The notes under the pieces were generated by a model that saw only the letters and a list, made by a program, of their open reading frames with translations, was not told the DNA's origin and ran no database searches. Shown one piece after another: positions 16,727 through 26,806 of a stretch of 64,000 nucleotides of DNA. Position 1 is the first letter of the stretch. The number at the start of each line of letters is the position of its first letter. Source of the stretch: Mycolicibacterium sp. CR10 (lineage in GTDB: Bacteria > Actinomycetota > Actinomycetes > Mycobacteriales > Mycobacteriaceae); contig NZ_STGE01000031.1 in the NCBI RefSeq assembly GCF_005222675.1, forward strand, positions 124,001 to 188,000, read 5' to 3'. Made by a program: the position numbers and the translations under genes.

Positions 16727-18021
16727 TGCCCGACACCGCACCCACCCCGGCACCTCCGTACGCATCAGGCACCGGCCTGCCGTGGGATGTGACGGTCGAT
16801 GATGCGGTGGCCGCAATCGGCGATGCGCGCCGACGCCACGGTGACACCTTCGCCGTCCACAGTGGCGCCGACCGCTACCTGTTCACGTTCTCACCGACCG
16901 GCGTCGAATCGTTCTACGCGCTCCCTGAGGACAAAGCCAGCAAGGGTCTGGCGGACTTCCAGATGCTGCGGCGCAAGCTCCCCGACGAGATCTTCGACGG
17001 CCGCAGGACGCTGCCGACGTCGCTGTTCCGCCGCGAGGACACGACGTCCTACCTGGGCAACCTCGCGTGGGCGCTGGAGCTGACGAGCGACGAGCTGGGT
17101 CCCGACGGCACCGTGGACCTGTTCGACCTGACGCGCCGGCTCGGCCACCGGATGGGTCTGGCGTCGTGGGCCGGTCGGAGCTCCGCGCAGGGCGACCCAT
17201 TCGAGGCGCTGGTGCGGGCCTTTGACACCCTGGACGGCTCGGATGCGTTCGTGCACCCCGATGCGATGGCGAAGGTCGCGGCCACCGGTAAGCGCGCCGA
17301 GCGGGCCGCCCTCGACGACATCACCGAGGTCATCGCGCTGGCGGTGCGCCGACATGACGCCGCCGACCACGTCGATGAGAGCCTGTTTGCGCGGATTGTC
17401 GACGCGTGGTCGGGCGAGCCGCCCGATGCGCGGGTCCGTGGCATCGCCCTGGATGTCGCGCTGATCCACATCGCGTCGATGTCGAACCTGATGGCTGCCC
17501 TGGGATGGGCCCTCGTCGACGTGGTCGAGCGCCCCGCCGAACGCGACCGCATCGCGGCGGGAGACACCGCCTGGGCACGGCAGTGCGCGCTGGAGAGCAT
17601 CCGGATGGCGCAGCGCTCGATCATGGCGCGGGCGGTGTTGACCCCGGTGGATCTCGACACCGGTGACGTCACGCACCGGGTGCCGGCGGGCTGGACCATC
17701 GCCACCCTGCTGCCCCTGCTCAACACCTCGGCCGCACCCGGTCTGGACCGGTGGCGGCCCGAACGATGGCACGGACATCGCCTGAAGGAACAGCTCCTGT
17801 TGCCGTCGCTCGCGCTCGTCACCGCCTTCGGGCACGGCAGGCATTCGTGCCCGGCTCAGCCGTTCTCGTTGTCGGCCATGACCACCGCGATGACCCACCT
17901 GCTGGGTCACTACGACGTGACTCCCGGCTGGACCAGTTACCCGCGGCCGGTGCCCGCCCAGATCGGTGGGGTCGCCCGAACCGCCGACCCCTGTCCTATC
18001 CGCTATTGCGCAACGCGGTAG
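16726..18021 (+). CDS. Cytochrome P450
   Basis: This 431-residue haem monooxygenase-like protein has the haem-thiolate loop FGHGRHSCPAQPF with C375 as the expected ligand, and the K-helix ExxR as E290-S-I-R293. The I-helix segment (HIASMSNLMAALGWAL) lacks the usual acid/Thr pair for oxygen activation, resembling P450s that act on peroxides or do rearrangements, such as the CYP8-like group; this is an inference. No ferredoxin gene lies beside it. GTG 16726 overlaps the upstream stop (TAGTG). Its 3' end overlaps ppc by 26 nt. Confidence 0.85.
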   Translation: MPDTAPTPAPPYASGTGLPWDVTVDDAVAAIGDARRRHGDTFAVHSGADRYLFTFSPTGVESFYALPEDKASKGLADFQMLRRKLPDEIFDGRRTLPTSLFRREDTTSYLGNLAWALELTSDELGPDGTVDLFDLTRRLGHRMGLASWAGRSSAQGDPFEALVRAFDTLDGSDAFVHPDAMAKVAATGKRAERAALDDITEVIALAVRRHDAADHVDESLFARIVDAWSGEPPDARVRGIALDVALIHIASMSNLMAALGWALVDVVERPAERDRIAAGDTAWARQCALESIRMAQRSIMARAVLTPVDLDTGDVTHRVPAGWTIATLLPLLNTSAAPGLDRWRPERWHGHRLKEQLLLPSLALVTAFGHGRHSCPAQPFSLSAMTTAMTHLLGHYDVTPGWTSYPRPVPAQIGGVARTADPCPIRYCATR

Positions 18022-20809
18022 CCAATCCACTCATCGTCAGCAGGATGCCGCGCTGCACCAGCTCGTCGTCGTCGCCGGAACGGTAGCGGCGCAACAGTTC
18101 CACCTGCAGGTGGTTCAGCGGCTCCAGGTACGGGAACCGGTTGAACACCGACCGGGCCAGCGCCGGGTTGTCGGCCAGTAGGTCGTCGTGTCCGGTGATG
18201 AGTTTGTGCATCCGGATCGTGCGCTCGTGTTCGTCGGCGATCTTGTCGAACACCCGGCGCCGCAGCGCTTCGTCCTCGACGAGTTCGGCGTAATGCGCCG
18301 CCAGGCCAAGATCTGATTTGGCGAGCACCTGCGCCATGTTCGACAGCACCGTGGCGAAGAACGGCCAGCGCCGGTACAGGTCCTGCAGCACCTCCAGGCG
18401 GCCGCCGTCGTCACCGCCGTCGGCGATCCACTCCTCGAACGCGGTGCCCGTGCCGTACCACCCGGGCAGCATCACCCGCGACTGGCTCCACGCCAGCACC
18501 CACGGAATCGCCCGCAGATCCGAGATCGAGGTCGTCGGCTTGCGCGACGTCGGCCTGCTGCCGATATTGAGGGCCCCGATCTCACTGACCGGTGTCGACG
18601 CCTTGAAGTACTCGACGAATCCCGGTGTCTCATGAACGAGTTCGGCATAGGCGCGCTGGGCACGGGCGGCCAACTCGTCGAGCACCTCGTAGGCCGGCCC
18701 TGCAGCGTCGCCGAGCCCCTCGGTGTCGAGCAGCGTGGCTTCCAGGGTGGCAGCCAGCAGGGTCTCGAGGTTGCGGTGCGCGATCCTGGGCTCGGCGTAC
18801 TTCGCGGCGATCACCTCGCCCTGTTCGGTGATCCTCAGGGAACCCTGGACCGCACCCGGTGGCTGCGCCAGGATCGCGTCGTAGCTCGGGCCGCCGCCGC
18901 GGCCGACCGTGCCGCCGCGACCGTGGAACAGCCGCAACCGGATGCCGGTCTTGCGGGACGACTCGACCAGATCCAGCTCGGCCCGGTACAGCGCCCAGTT
19001 CGCGGCCAGGTAGCCGCCGTCCTTGTTCGAGTCCGAGTAGCCGAGCATCACCTCCTGGCTCTCACCGCGCGCCGCGACCAGCGCGCGGTACACCGGAAGG
19101 TCAAGCGCCGCTTCCAGAATCGCGGACCCGCTCTGCAGGTCGTCGATGGTCTCGAACAACGGCACGATGCCGACCGGTGCGTACGGATGCTCCGACGACG
19201 CGTCCAGCAGTCCGGCCTCCTTGAGCAGAAGCGCCGCCTCGAGCATGTCGGAGACCGACTGGCACATCGAGATGATGTAGTTCGGCACAGCCGCCGGACC
19301 GAACACGTGGACCGCCCGCGCCGCCGCGGCGACGATGTCGAGTTCCTTGCGCGCCAACTCCGACAGCTCGGCCCCCTGCCCGATCAGCGGCCTACGGGTG
19401 GCCAACTCGGCAGCGAGCACCTCGACGCGTTCCGGTTCGCTCAGTGACGCGTAGTCGGAATGCACCCCGGCCCAGGCCAGCAACTCCGCGACGACTTCCT
19501 CGTGCACGTCCGAGTTCTGCCGCATGTCGAGTCCCGACAGGTGAAACCCGAACACCCGCACCGCTTCTCGCAGCCGAGACAGCCTGTCATCGGCCAGCAC
19601 ACCGCTGCCGTTGGCGCGCAGTGACGCATCGACGGCGTCCAGGTCGGCCAACAGCTCGCCCGGGGTCTCGTAGGCCTCCATACCCAGGTCGAGTTCGTGT
19701 TCGGGTTGCCGGTCGAGTATCTGCCGAGCGGTGGCGGTCAGCCGGGCGTGGATCACGCGCAGCGCACGGCGGTAGGGCTCGTCGGCGCGGGCGGGTTCGT
19801 GGCACGCCTCGGCAAGAGCGGTCAGCTCGTCGCTGGTGTGCACCAGCCGCAGCGACATCGACAGCTCCTCCTCGAGCGCGGTGAGCTCGACGAAGTAGTG
19901 CGCGAGCGCGGTGTACGCGGCGCGGCCGGTTGCCAGCCTGACGACGTCTGCGGTCACGTTGGGGTTGCCGTCGCGGTCGCCGCCGATCCACGACCCCGGC
20001 CGCAGAATCGGCTCGGCCAGCACGTCCGCGTCGGGCCAACGCGCCTGAAAGGCCGCCCGGACCTCGGCGTTGACCTGCGGAATCACCTCGAAGAACGCGG
20101 CGGGGTAATACCGCAGCCCGGTCTCGATCTCGTCCTGGATCTTCAGGCGCGACAACCGGATCAGCGCGGTCTGCCACAGGGTGAGGATGTGGCGGCGCAG
20201 CTCCATCTCGACGTCGCGGCCGTCCCCGGTCGTGGTGAGCCCGTGCAGCCGCAGCCGCATCAACTCGGTGATCCGGTGCTGGGTGTCGAACACCGTGCGC
20301 CTGCGCGTCTCGGTGGGATGCGCGGTGATCACTGGGGACACCAGCGCACCGACGAGGGCGTCGGCGACGGTGTCCGAATCCAGTTCCGCGGTATCGAGTT
20401 TCAGATAGGTGGCGGCCAGGCTGCTGTTCTGCGGCGGCGCGCCCGACTTCTCGTGGACCGCCCGGCGACGTTCCCGGTGGATGTCTTCGGCGACGTTGGC
20501 GAGCAGAGCGAAATGGGTGAAGGCGCGGATGACGGGAATGGCCCGGTGGACGTCGATGCCGTCGAACAACGTGGCCAGCTCCGCCCGGTCGATCTCGGAA
20601 CGGCGTACCCGGAAGGATTCGACGCGGGCGCGTTCGACGAGATCGAAGACCGCGTCGCCGTTCTGCTCGCGCACCGTCTCGCCCAGGATCGCGCCGAGCA
20701 GACGAATGTCCTCGCGCATCGGTTCGGTGGCTTCCCGGCCCACCTGGGTGCGCTGGACGGCTCCGATCGGTGCAAGGGTGGTGTCGGGAGAATCAGAGGC
20801 TGAAGCCAT
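17996..20809 (-). CDS. ppc: Phosphoenolpyruvate carboxylase
   Basis: Ppc carboxylates phosphoenolpyruvate to oxaloacetate, refilling the TCA cycle. The 937-residue length is normal. Catalytic motifs seen are VITAHPTETRRRTV with the catalytic His, GGDRDGNPNVTADV, MLGYSDSNKDGG, and the substrate loop FHGRGGTVGRGGGP. The C-terminus (LTMSGLATALRNSG) is the expected active-site tail. It lies upstream of the P450 3' end on the opposite strand and downstream of secG and the glycolytic genes on the same strand. M. tuberculosis lacks this gene, so its presence supports a fast-growing relative. Confidence 0.97.
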   Translation of the reverse strand: MASASDSPDTTLAPIGAVQRTQVGREATEPMREDIRLLGAILGETVREQNGDAVFDLVERARVESFRVRRSEIDRAELATLFDGIDVHRAIPVIRAFTHFALLANVAEDIHRERRRAVHEKSGAPPQNSSLAATYLKLDTAELDSDTVADALVGALVSPVITAHPTETRRRTVFDTQHRITELMRLRLHGLTTTGDGRDVEMELRRHILTLWQTALIRLSRLKIQDEIETGLRYYPAAFFEVIPQVNAEVRAAFQARWPDADVLAEPILRPGSWIGGDRDGNPNVTADVVRLATGRAAYTALAHYFVELTALEEELSMSLRLVHTSDELTALAEACHEPARADEPYRRALRVIHARLTATARQILDRQPEHELDLGMEAYETPGELLADLDAVDASLRANGSGVLADDRLSRLREAVRVFGFHLSGLDMRQNSDVHEEVVAELLAWAGVHSDYASLSEPERVEVLAAELATRRPLIGQGAELSELARKELDIVAAAARAVHVFGPAAVPNYIISMCQSVSDMLEAALLLKEAGLLDASSEHPYAPVGIVPLFETIDDLQSGSAILEAALDLPVYRALVAARGESQEVMLGYSDSNKDGGYLAANWALYRAELDLVESSRKTGIRLRLFHGRGGTVGRGGGPSYDAILAQPPGAVQGSLRITEQGEVIAAKYAEPRIAHRNLETLLAATLEATLLDTEGLGDAAGPAYEVLDELAARAQRAYAELVHETPGFVEYFKASTPVSEIGALNIGSRPTSRKPTTSISDLRAIPWVLAWSQSRVMLPGWYGTGTAFEEWIADGGDDGGRLEVLQDLYRRWPFFATVLSNMAQVLAKSDLGLAAHYAELVEDEALRRRVFDKIADEHERTIRMHKLITGHDDLLADNPALARSVFNRFPYLEPLNHLQVELLRRYRSGDDDELVQRGILLTMSGLATALRNSG

Positions 20810-20868
20810 TGGTCGATTATCGGGCTTGCGCTATCGCCCCGCAGGGCGAGACCGCCCGGACCGGTGGT

Positions 20869-21102
20869 TCAGCTGTACTTGATCTGCAGCGCCATGCCGA
20901 TGATGGAGACGACCCAGATACCGGTGACGAACAACGTCAGTCGGTCCAGGTTCTTCTCGACCACGGTGGAGCCGGACAGGCTGGACTGCACGCCACCGCC
21001 GAACAGGCTGGACAGACCGCCACCCTTGGCGCGATGCAGCAGGACCAGGAGCACGACCAGCACACTGGTCACGATCAGGATGATCTGCAGGGCCAATTCC
21101 AT
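20869..21102 (-). CDS. secG: Preprotein translocase subunit SecG
   Basis: SecG is a small two-helix subunit of the SecYEG channel. The 77-residue protein has hydrophobic helices at about residues 5-22 and 57-73 flanking the family's Gly-rich cytoplasmic loop (HRAKGGGLSSLFGGGVQSS). Its place between tpiA and ppc is typical of mycobacteria. It is probably in the gap-pgk-tpiA-secG transcript, 62 nt after tpiA. Confidence 0.95.
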   Translation of the reverse strand: MELALQIILIVTSVLVVLLVLLHRAKGGGLSSLFGGGVQSSLSGSTVVEKNLDRLTLFVTGIWVVSIIGMALQIKYS

Positions 21103-21164
21103 GGGCGCCAGATTACAGGTCGTGGCTGATCAGACGCGAATCGCCCCGTCTGCCAGCGTTTCGG

Positions 21165-21950
21165 TCAGGGCAAAGGCCCGCCGGCGGCGATCGCCGACAG
21201 GGTGGCGAACTGCTCGCCGTCCAGCGATGCGCCGCCCACCAGAGCGCCGTCGACGTCGGTCTGACCGACGATCTCGCCGACGTTCTTGGCGTTGACGGAT
21301 CCGCCGTAAAGGACGCGTACGCCTGCGGCGAGGTCAGTCGACGCGAGGTTGCCCAGTTCCGTGCGGATGGCTGCACAGACTTCCTGCGCGTCGGCGGCGC
21401 TGGCCACCCGGCCGGTGCCGATCGCCCACACCGGTTCGTAGGCGATGACGGACTGACCGATCTGTTCGGCCGACAGCCCCGCCAGCGAGCCGCGCAGCTG
21501 GTTGACGTTGTACTCGACGTGGTTGCCGGCTTCGCGGACGTCGAGGTGCTCGCCGATGCAGATGATCGGAATCAGGCCGTGCTTGAACGCCGCCCCCGCC
21601 TTCGCGGCGACGAGTGCGTCGTCCTCGTTGTGGTAGGTGCGCCGCTCGGAGTGCCCCACCACGGCGAAGGTGCAGCCGAGCTTGGCCAGAAACGCCCCGC
21701 TGATCTCGCCGGTGTACGCCCCGGAGTCGTGCTGGGACACGTCCTGGGCACCGTAGGTGAGGCGCAGCTTGTCACCGTCCACGAGCGTCTGCACGCTGCG
21801 CAGATCGGTGAACGGCGGGATGACGGTGACATCGACCTTGTCGAAGTACTTGTCCGGCAACGAGAAAGCGATCTTCTGCACCAGTGCGATGGCCTCGAAA
21901 TGGTTGAGGTTCATCTTCCAGTTGCCGGCGATCAACGGCTTACGCGACAC
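21165..21950 (-). CDS. tpiA: Triosephosphate isomerase
   Basis: TpiA interconverts dihydroxyacetone phosphate and glyceraldehyde 3-phosphate. The 261-residue protein has all catalytic residues: K12 in GNWKMNLN, H100 in VVGHSERR and E172 in AYEPVWAIGTG, with the phosphate loop LYGGSVNAKN near the C-terminus. It starts 14 nt after pgk, in the glycolytic operon gap-pgk-tpiA. Confidence 0.97.
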   Translation of the reverse strand: MSRKPLIAGNWKMNLNHFEAIALVQKIAFSLPDKYFDKVDVTVIPPFTDLRSVQTLVDGDKLRLTYGAQDVSQHDSGAYTGEISGAFLAKLGCTFAVVGHSERRTYHNEDDALVAAKAGAAFKHGLIPIICIGEHLDVREAGNHVEYNVNQLRGSLAGLSAEQIGQSVIAYEPVWAIGTGRVASAADAQEVCAAIRTELGNLASTDLAAGVRVLYGGSVNAKNVGEIVGQTDVDGALVGGASLDGEQFATLSAIAAGGPLP

Positions 21951-21964
21951 GGACTTCTCCTAGC

Positions 21965-23182
21965 TCACAACGTCTCGAGTACTTGGATACCGGGTAGTTC
22001 TTTGCCCTCAAGGTATTCCAGCGACGCGCCGCCACCGGTGGAAATGTGGGAAAAGCCGTCATCGGGCAGGCCCAGTTGACGCACGGCAGCCGCCGAATCG
22101 CCGCCGCCCACCACGCTGAAGGCCCCCTTGGAGGTGGCCCCGATGATGGCCTCGGCCACGCCCTTGGTGCCCGCCGAGAACGCCGGGAACTCGAACACAC
22201 CCATCGGGCCGTTCCAGAAGATCGTCTTGGCGTTGGACAACAGCGCGCTGAACCGCTTCACCGACTCCGGCCCGATGTCCAGACCCATCTTGTCGTCCGG
22301 GATCCGGTCGGCGGCGACCGTCTCCGGCGGGGAGTCGGCGGCGAACTCCTCGGCCACCACGATGTCCACCGGCAGGTGCAGGACGTCGCCGTAATCGTCG
22401 AGCAGCGTGCGGCAGGTCTCGATCATGCTCTCCTCGAGCAGCGAGCCGCCTACCGAAAAACCCTGCGCGGCAAGGAATGTGAAGCACATGCCGCCGCCGA
22501 TGATCAGGCTGTCCGCCTTGGTCGCCAGGTTCTCGATCACCGCGAGCTTGTCCGACACCTTGGACCCACCCAGCACCACGGCGTAGGGCCGCTCGTCGGC
22601 GCCGGACAACTGCTTGAGCACCTTGACCTCGGTGGCCACCAGGGTGCCCGCGTAGTGCGGCAACAGGGCGGCGACGTCGTACACCGAGGACTGCTTGCGG
22701 TGCACCACACCGAAACCATCGGAGACGAACGCACCGTCATCACCGACGAGTTCGACGAGAGCCTTGGCGAATTTCGTGCGTTCGGCGTCGTCCTTGCTGG
22801 TCTCCCGCGCGTCAAAGCGGATGTTCTCCAGCAACAGGATGTCGCCGTCGGTGAGCCCCTCGGCGCGGGCGAGCGCGTCGGATCCGACCACGTCCCCGGC
22901 CAGTTGGACGTGTCGACCCAGTTCGTCACCGAGCGCGGCGGCCACCGGGGCCAGGGAGTACTTCGGGTCCGGCTCTCCCTTGGGCCTGCCCAGGTGCGCG
23001 GTGACGACGACCTTGGCGCCGGCGTCGCTCAGCGCTTTGAGCGTCGGCACCGAGGCGATGATGCGGCCCGGGTCGGTGATCTTGCCGGTGTCGTCCACGG
23101 GGACGTTCAAGTCGGAGCGCACCAAAACGCCCCGCCCCGTTACCCCTTCGGCCAGAAGGTCATCGAGTGACTTGATCCCCAT
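21965..23182 (-). CDS. pgk: Phosphoglycerate kinase
   Basis: Pgk makes ATP from 1,3-bisphosphoglycerate. The 405-residue protein starts MGIKSLDDLLAEGVTGRGVL, contains the N-domain signature VRSDLNVPVDD and the C-terminal nucleotide loop VGGGDSAAAVRQLG, and ends near LEYLEGKELPG. The frame is open upstream across the gap gene 3' end but ATG 23182 is the family start. It follows gap by 35 nt. Confidence 0.97.
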   Translation of the reverse strand: MGIKSLDDLLAEGVTGRGVLVRSDLNVPVDDTGKITDPGRIIASVPTLKALSDAGAKVVVTAHLGRPKGEPDPKYSLAPVAAALGDELGRHVQLAGDVVGSDALARAEGLTDGDILLLENIRFDARETSKDDAERTKFAKALVELVGDDGAFVSDGFGVVHRKQSSVYDVAALLPHYAGTLVATEVKVLKQLSGADERPYAVVLGGSKVSDKLAVIENLATKADSLIIGGGMCFTFLAAQGFSVGGSLLEESMIETCRTLLDDYGDVLHLPVDIVVAEEFAADSPPETVAADRIPDDKMGLDIGPESVKRFSALLSNAKTIFWNGPMGVFEFPAFSAGTKGVAEAIIGATSKGAFSVVGGGDSAAAVRQLGLPDDGFSHISTGGGASLEYLEGKELPGIQVLETL

Positions 23183-23217
23183 CGTCGGCTCCCGTTCTCC
23201 CGTCGCTTCGCTTGCCC

Positions 23218-24240
<1,023 letters not shown>

Positions 24241-24262
24241 GTCTGTCTCCTCTATGTTTCTC

Positions 24263-24293
24263 ACAACTGCATGTCTCTGACAACTGCATGTCT
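24263..24293. promoter_or_regulatory. Tandem 14-bp direct repeat upstream of gap
   Basis: The sequence ACAACTGCATGTCT occurs twice, at 24263-24276 and 24280-24293, a 17-bp period, starting 23 bp upstream of the gap start codon. On the gap strand each reads AGACATGCAGTTGT. A spacing of 17 bp would put the two copies on roughly opposite faces of the helix or overlapping -35/-10 positions. They may be a regulator site for the glycolytic operon; no regulator can be named. Confidence 0.4.
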
Positions 24294-24392
24294 GCAACAA
24301 CGGCGCTGCTCGGTCACTGAAGTCTTCGGCACTGCTCGGCAATCAGCCTAGTGGTTACGCTTGTCGCTGCGCGCGGCCTGCCCCCACCGGTG

Positions 24393-25154
24393 TTACAGCA
24401 CCCCGAGACCCTGGTCGACATAGGGGTTGCCCAACCATTTGCGGCGAATGCGTTGCAGCGTTCCGTCCTCCTCCAGCTCGGCCTGTGCCACCCGCAGCCT
24501 TGCGGCAAGCGCCTGGTCAGCCGCCGCCACCGCGATCGCGATGTTCTCCACGGAGAGGCCCTTCTGCACCACCTCGACACCCGGGAGCGGCTTGACGAGT
24601 TCGCTCAGCACCGGCGCGAGCTTGAGCACGGCGTCGCACCCGCCGGTCGTGAGGTCCGTCAGGGCCGTACCGATGTCGGCGTAGTCGTACACCCGCACCC
24701 GCCCGGCTTTGCCGTCGGCGACCAGCCGCTCGGCGAGCCCCTCGCTGGTATTGCCGCGCTGCACACCGATCGTCAAACCGTCGAGATCGTCGACCGAGTG
24801 CACGTGCGGTAGCCGGCCGGTGTCGACGGCGAGGGCCTGTCCGGAGATCAGGTAGGGAGGAAGGAACGTGGCGTGGCGTTCCCGGGCAGGAGTCACGGTG
24901 GTGCCGGCCGCAACACAGTCGAAGTCCCCGGCCTCCAACCGGGCGAAGATGCCGTCGAAGTCTGAACAGTCGGCGTCGCCGTCGACATCCGAGCCGCCGT
25001 AGGCGATGAAGTTCACGGACTCACCGAGCGCACCCGCGAGCGCCGTCATCAGCTCGATGTCGATACCGGTGTCACCCGGCATCGAGTTGAACGGCGGATC
25101 CGGATAGGCCACACCGACCTGAAGAGTGCTCACACCGAAGACGGTACTGCTCAC
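24393..25154 (-). CDS. Family 3 extracellular solute-binding-like protein without signal peptide
   Basis: This protein of up to 253 residues matches bacterial solute-binding proteins of family 3 (amino-acid receptors): LQVGVAYPDPPFNSM, GIDIELMTALAGALG, FDGIFARLEAGDFDCVAAG, LTIGVQRGNTSEGLAE and the C-terminal LRRIRRKWLG-like end. The odd feature is its N-terminus: GTG 25154 is followed 10 residues later by the first strand of the fold, with no signal peptide or lipobox, and an in-frame stop lies a few codons upstream. GTG 25133 is an alternative start. No permease or ATPase is adjacent. It may be a cytoplasmic ligand sensor, or degraded. Confidence 0.7.
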   Translation of the reverse strand: MSSTVFGVSTLQVGVAYPDPPFNSMPGDTGIDIELMTALAGALGESVNFIAYGGSDVDGDADCSDFDGIFARLEAGDFDCVAAGTTVTPARERHATFLPPYLISGQALAVDTGRLPHVHSVDDLDGLTIGVQRGNTSEGLAERLVADGKAGRVRVYDYADIGTALTDLTTGGCDAVLKLAPVLSELVKPLPGVEVVQKGLSVENIAIAVAAADQALAARLRVAQAELEEDGTLQRIRRKWLGNPYVDQGLGVL

Positions 25155-25179
25155 CCACTTGCTGGCCGATACTCATTGC

Positions 25180-25824
25180 ATGACGGACTGGGTCATTCCG
25201 GCGATCACCGCCGCCGCGAGCATCCTCGGAACGACGGTGGGCGGGCTCGCCACGTACTGGACGTCGAAGAAGAGCCACGAGCGGCAGAGCGTGGCCGAGG
25301 AGGAGCGCCTCAAGTTCGATCTGCTGCGGGATGCGACGATCCGGTTCGTCGCCGCGATGACAGAGATCTCGGTGGCCAGCGCGGGCCTCAAGCAGATCTC
25401 CGCCGAGTGGACCGCGGTGGCCGAGCGGCTGGCCCACGTCGAGAGCCACGAGGAGCTGATCAAAGCGGCACGCGAGATGGACCCGTCCATCCCGGAGGAC
25501 CTGAACCGCTTCGCCGTCATGTTCCGGCTGGTCCGGGTCACCGGCATGCTCGAGGACGACATCAAACGGGCCATCACGCTGCTCACCGAGTTACGTCTGG
25601 TGGCCCCCAGCGACATCGCCGACAGCGCCCAGCGGGTGATGTACTGCGCGTTCGCCCAGGAGATCACCTCCGCGATCGCTCCGGCGAAACGCAACGCCGC
25701 CACGGAGGCGTTCAATCAGTCGATCAACGATTTCGTCAACCGGGTTCGGCACTACATGCACGTCGAGGACCACGACTTCGTCGCCATCGACCACAAGGCC
25801 CTCGACACGCTGCTCGATCTGTAG
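25180..25824 (+). CDS. Membrane-anchored hypothetical protein
   Basis: This 214-residue protein starts with one hydrophobic helix (about residues 4-24, VIPAITAAASILGTTVGGLAT), then YWTSKKSHERQ and a long helical, charged region to the C-terminus. The ATG at 25180 is chosen because the hydrophobic anchor starts directly there. I do not recognise a family function. It is divergent from the solute-binding-like gene with only 25 nt between the two starts, so they must share a compact promoter region. It converges on whiA with 4 nt between stops. Confidence 0.65.
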   Translation: MTDWVIPAITAAASILGTTVGGLATYWTSKKSHERQSVAEEERLKFDLLRDATIRFVAAMTEISVASAGLKQISAEWTAVAERLAHVESHEELIKAAREMDPSIPEDLNRFAVMFRLVRVTGMLEDDIKRAITLLTELRLVAPSDIADSAQRVMYCAFAQEITSAIAPAKRNAATEAFNQSINDFVNRVRHYMHVEDHDFVAIDHKALDTLLDL

Positions 25825-25828
25825 TGGG

Positions 25829-26806
25829 CTAGGCGTCTTCCATTAGGTCCGGGGTGACGGCCGACTCGGTGTCGGGGATGCCGTCCTGCTTCGCCTTACG
25901 GTCGGCCATCGAGAGAAGCCGCCGAATCCGGCCTGCGACAGCATCTTTGGTCATCGGCGGCTCGGCGAGACGGCCGAGCTCCTCGAGCGAGGCCTGCCGG
26001 TGTGCGACACGCAGGCTGCCCGCGGCGGCCAAGTGGTCGGGCACCGTGTCGCCGAGGATCTCCAGTGCGCGTTCCACGCGGGCAGCGGCGGCCACCGCGG
26101 CACGCGCCGATCGTCTGAGGTTGGCATCGTCGAAGTTGGCCAGCCGGTTGGCGGTCGCGCGCACCTCCCGGCGCATCCGCCGCTCCTCCCAGGTGAGCCT
26201 GGTGTCCTGCGCGCCCATCCGGGTGAGCAGCGCACCGATCGCCTCACCGTCGCGGACCACCACCCGATCGGCGCCACGCACCTCGCGGGCCTTTGCGCTG
26301 ACACCCAGTCGGCGGGCCGCACCCACGAGGGCCAGCGCCGCCTCCGGACCTGGGCAGCTGACCTCCAGTGCCGACGAGCGTCCCGGCTCGGTGAGTGAGC
26401 CGTGCGCCAAAAACGCTCCGCGCCAAGCAGCCTCGGCGTCAGCGACGCTGCCGCCGACCACCTGGGCGGGCAAGCCCCGCACAGGCCGGCCGCGCAGATC
26501 GAGCAGGCCGGTCTGCCGAGCCAGCGCCTCACCGTCCTTGGCGACGCGCACCACGTACCGCGTGCTCTTGCGGATGCCGCTGGCGGACAGCACGTGCACC
26601 ACCGCGTTGTAGCCGTACAGGTCATAGATGTCCTTGCGCAGCCTGCGCGCGATGATCCCGAGATCCACCTCGGCCTCGACCACCACCCGGCCTGCCACGA
26701 TGTGCAGCCCGCCGGCGAACCGGAGCAGGGCGGCCACCTCGGCACGGCGAGCGCTCACCGAGTTGACCAACAACCGGCTGAGCTCATCCTTGACCTCGGC
26801 TGTCAT
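25829..26806 (-). CDS. whiA: Sporulation/cell-division transcription regulator WhiA
   Basis: WhiA is a DNA-binding regulator conserved in Gram-positives, linked to cell division control in actinobacteria. The 325-residue protein equals the M. tuberculosis length and starts MTAEVKDELSRL. It has the LAGLIDADG-like N-terminal domain and the C-terminal helix-turn-helix HRQASLEELGRLAEPPMTKDAVAGRIRRLL. ATG 26806 overlaps the cuvA stop (ATGA). It is the last gene of uvrC-rapZ-cuvA-whiA, an arrangement kept in most actinobacteria. Confidence 0.96.
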   Translation of the reverse strand: MTAEVKDELSRLLVNSVSARRAEVAALLRFAGGLHIVAGRVVVEAEVDLGIIARRLRKDIYDLYGYNAVVHVLSASGIRKSTRYVVRVAKDGEALARQTGLLDLRGRPVRGLPAQVVGGSVADAEAAWRGAFLAHGSLTEPGRSSALEVSCPGPEAALALVGAARRLGVSAKAREVRGADRVVVRDGEAIGALLTRMGAQDTRLTWEERRMRREVRATANRLANFDDANLRRSARAAVAAAARVERALEILGDTVPDHLAAAGSLRVAHRQASLEELGRLAEPPMTKDAVAGRIRRLLSMADRKAKQDGIPDTESAVTPDLMEDA

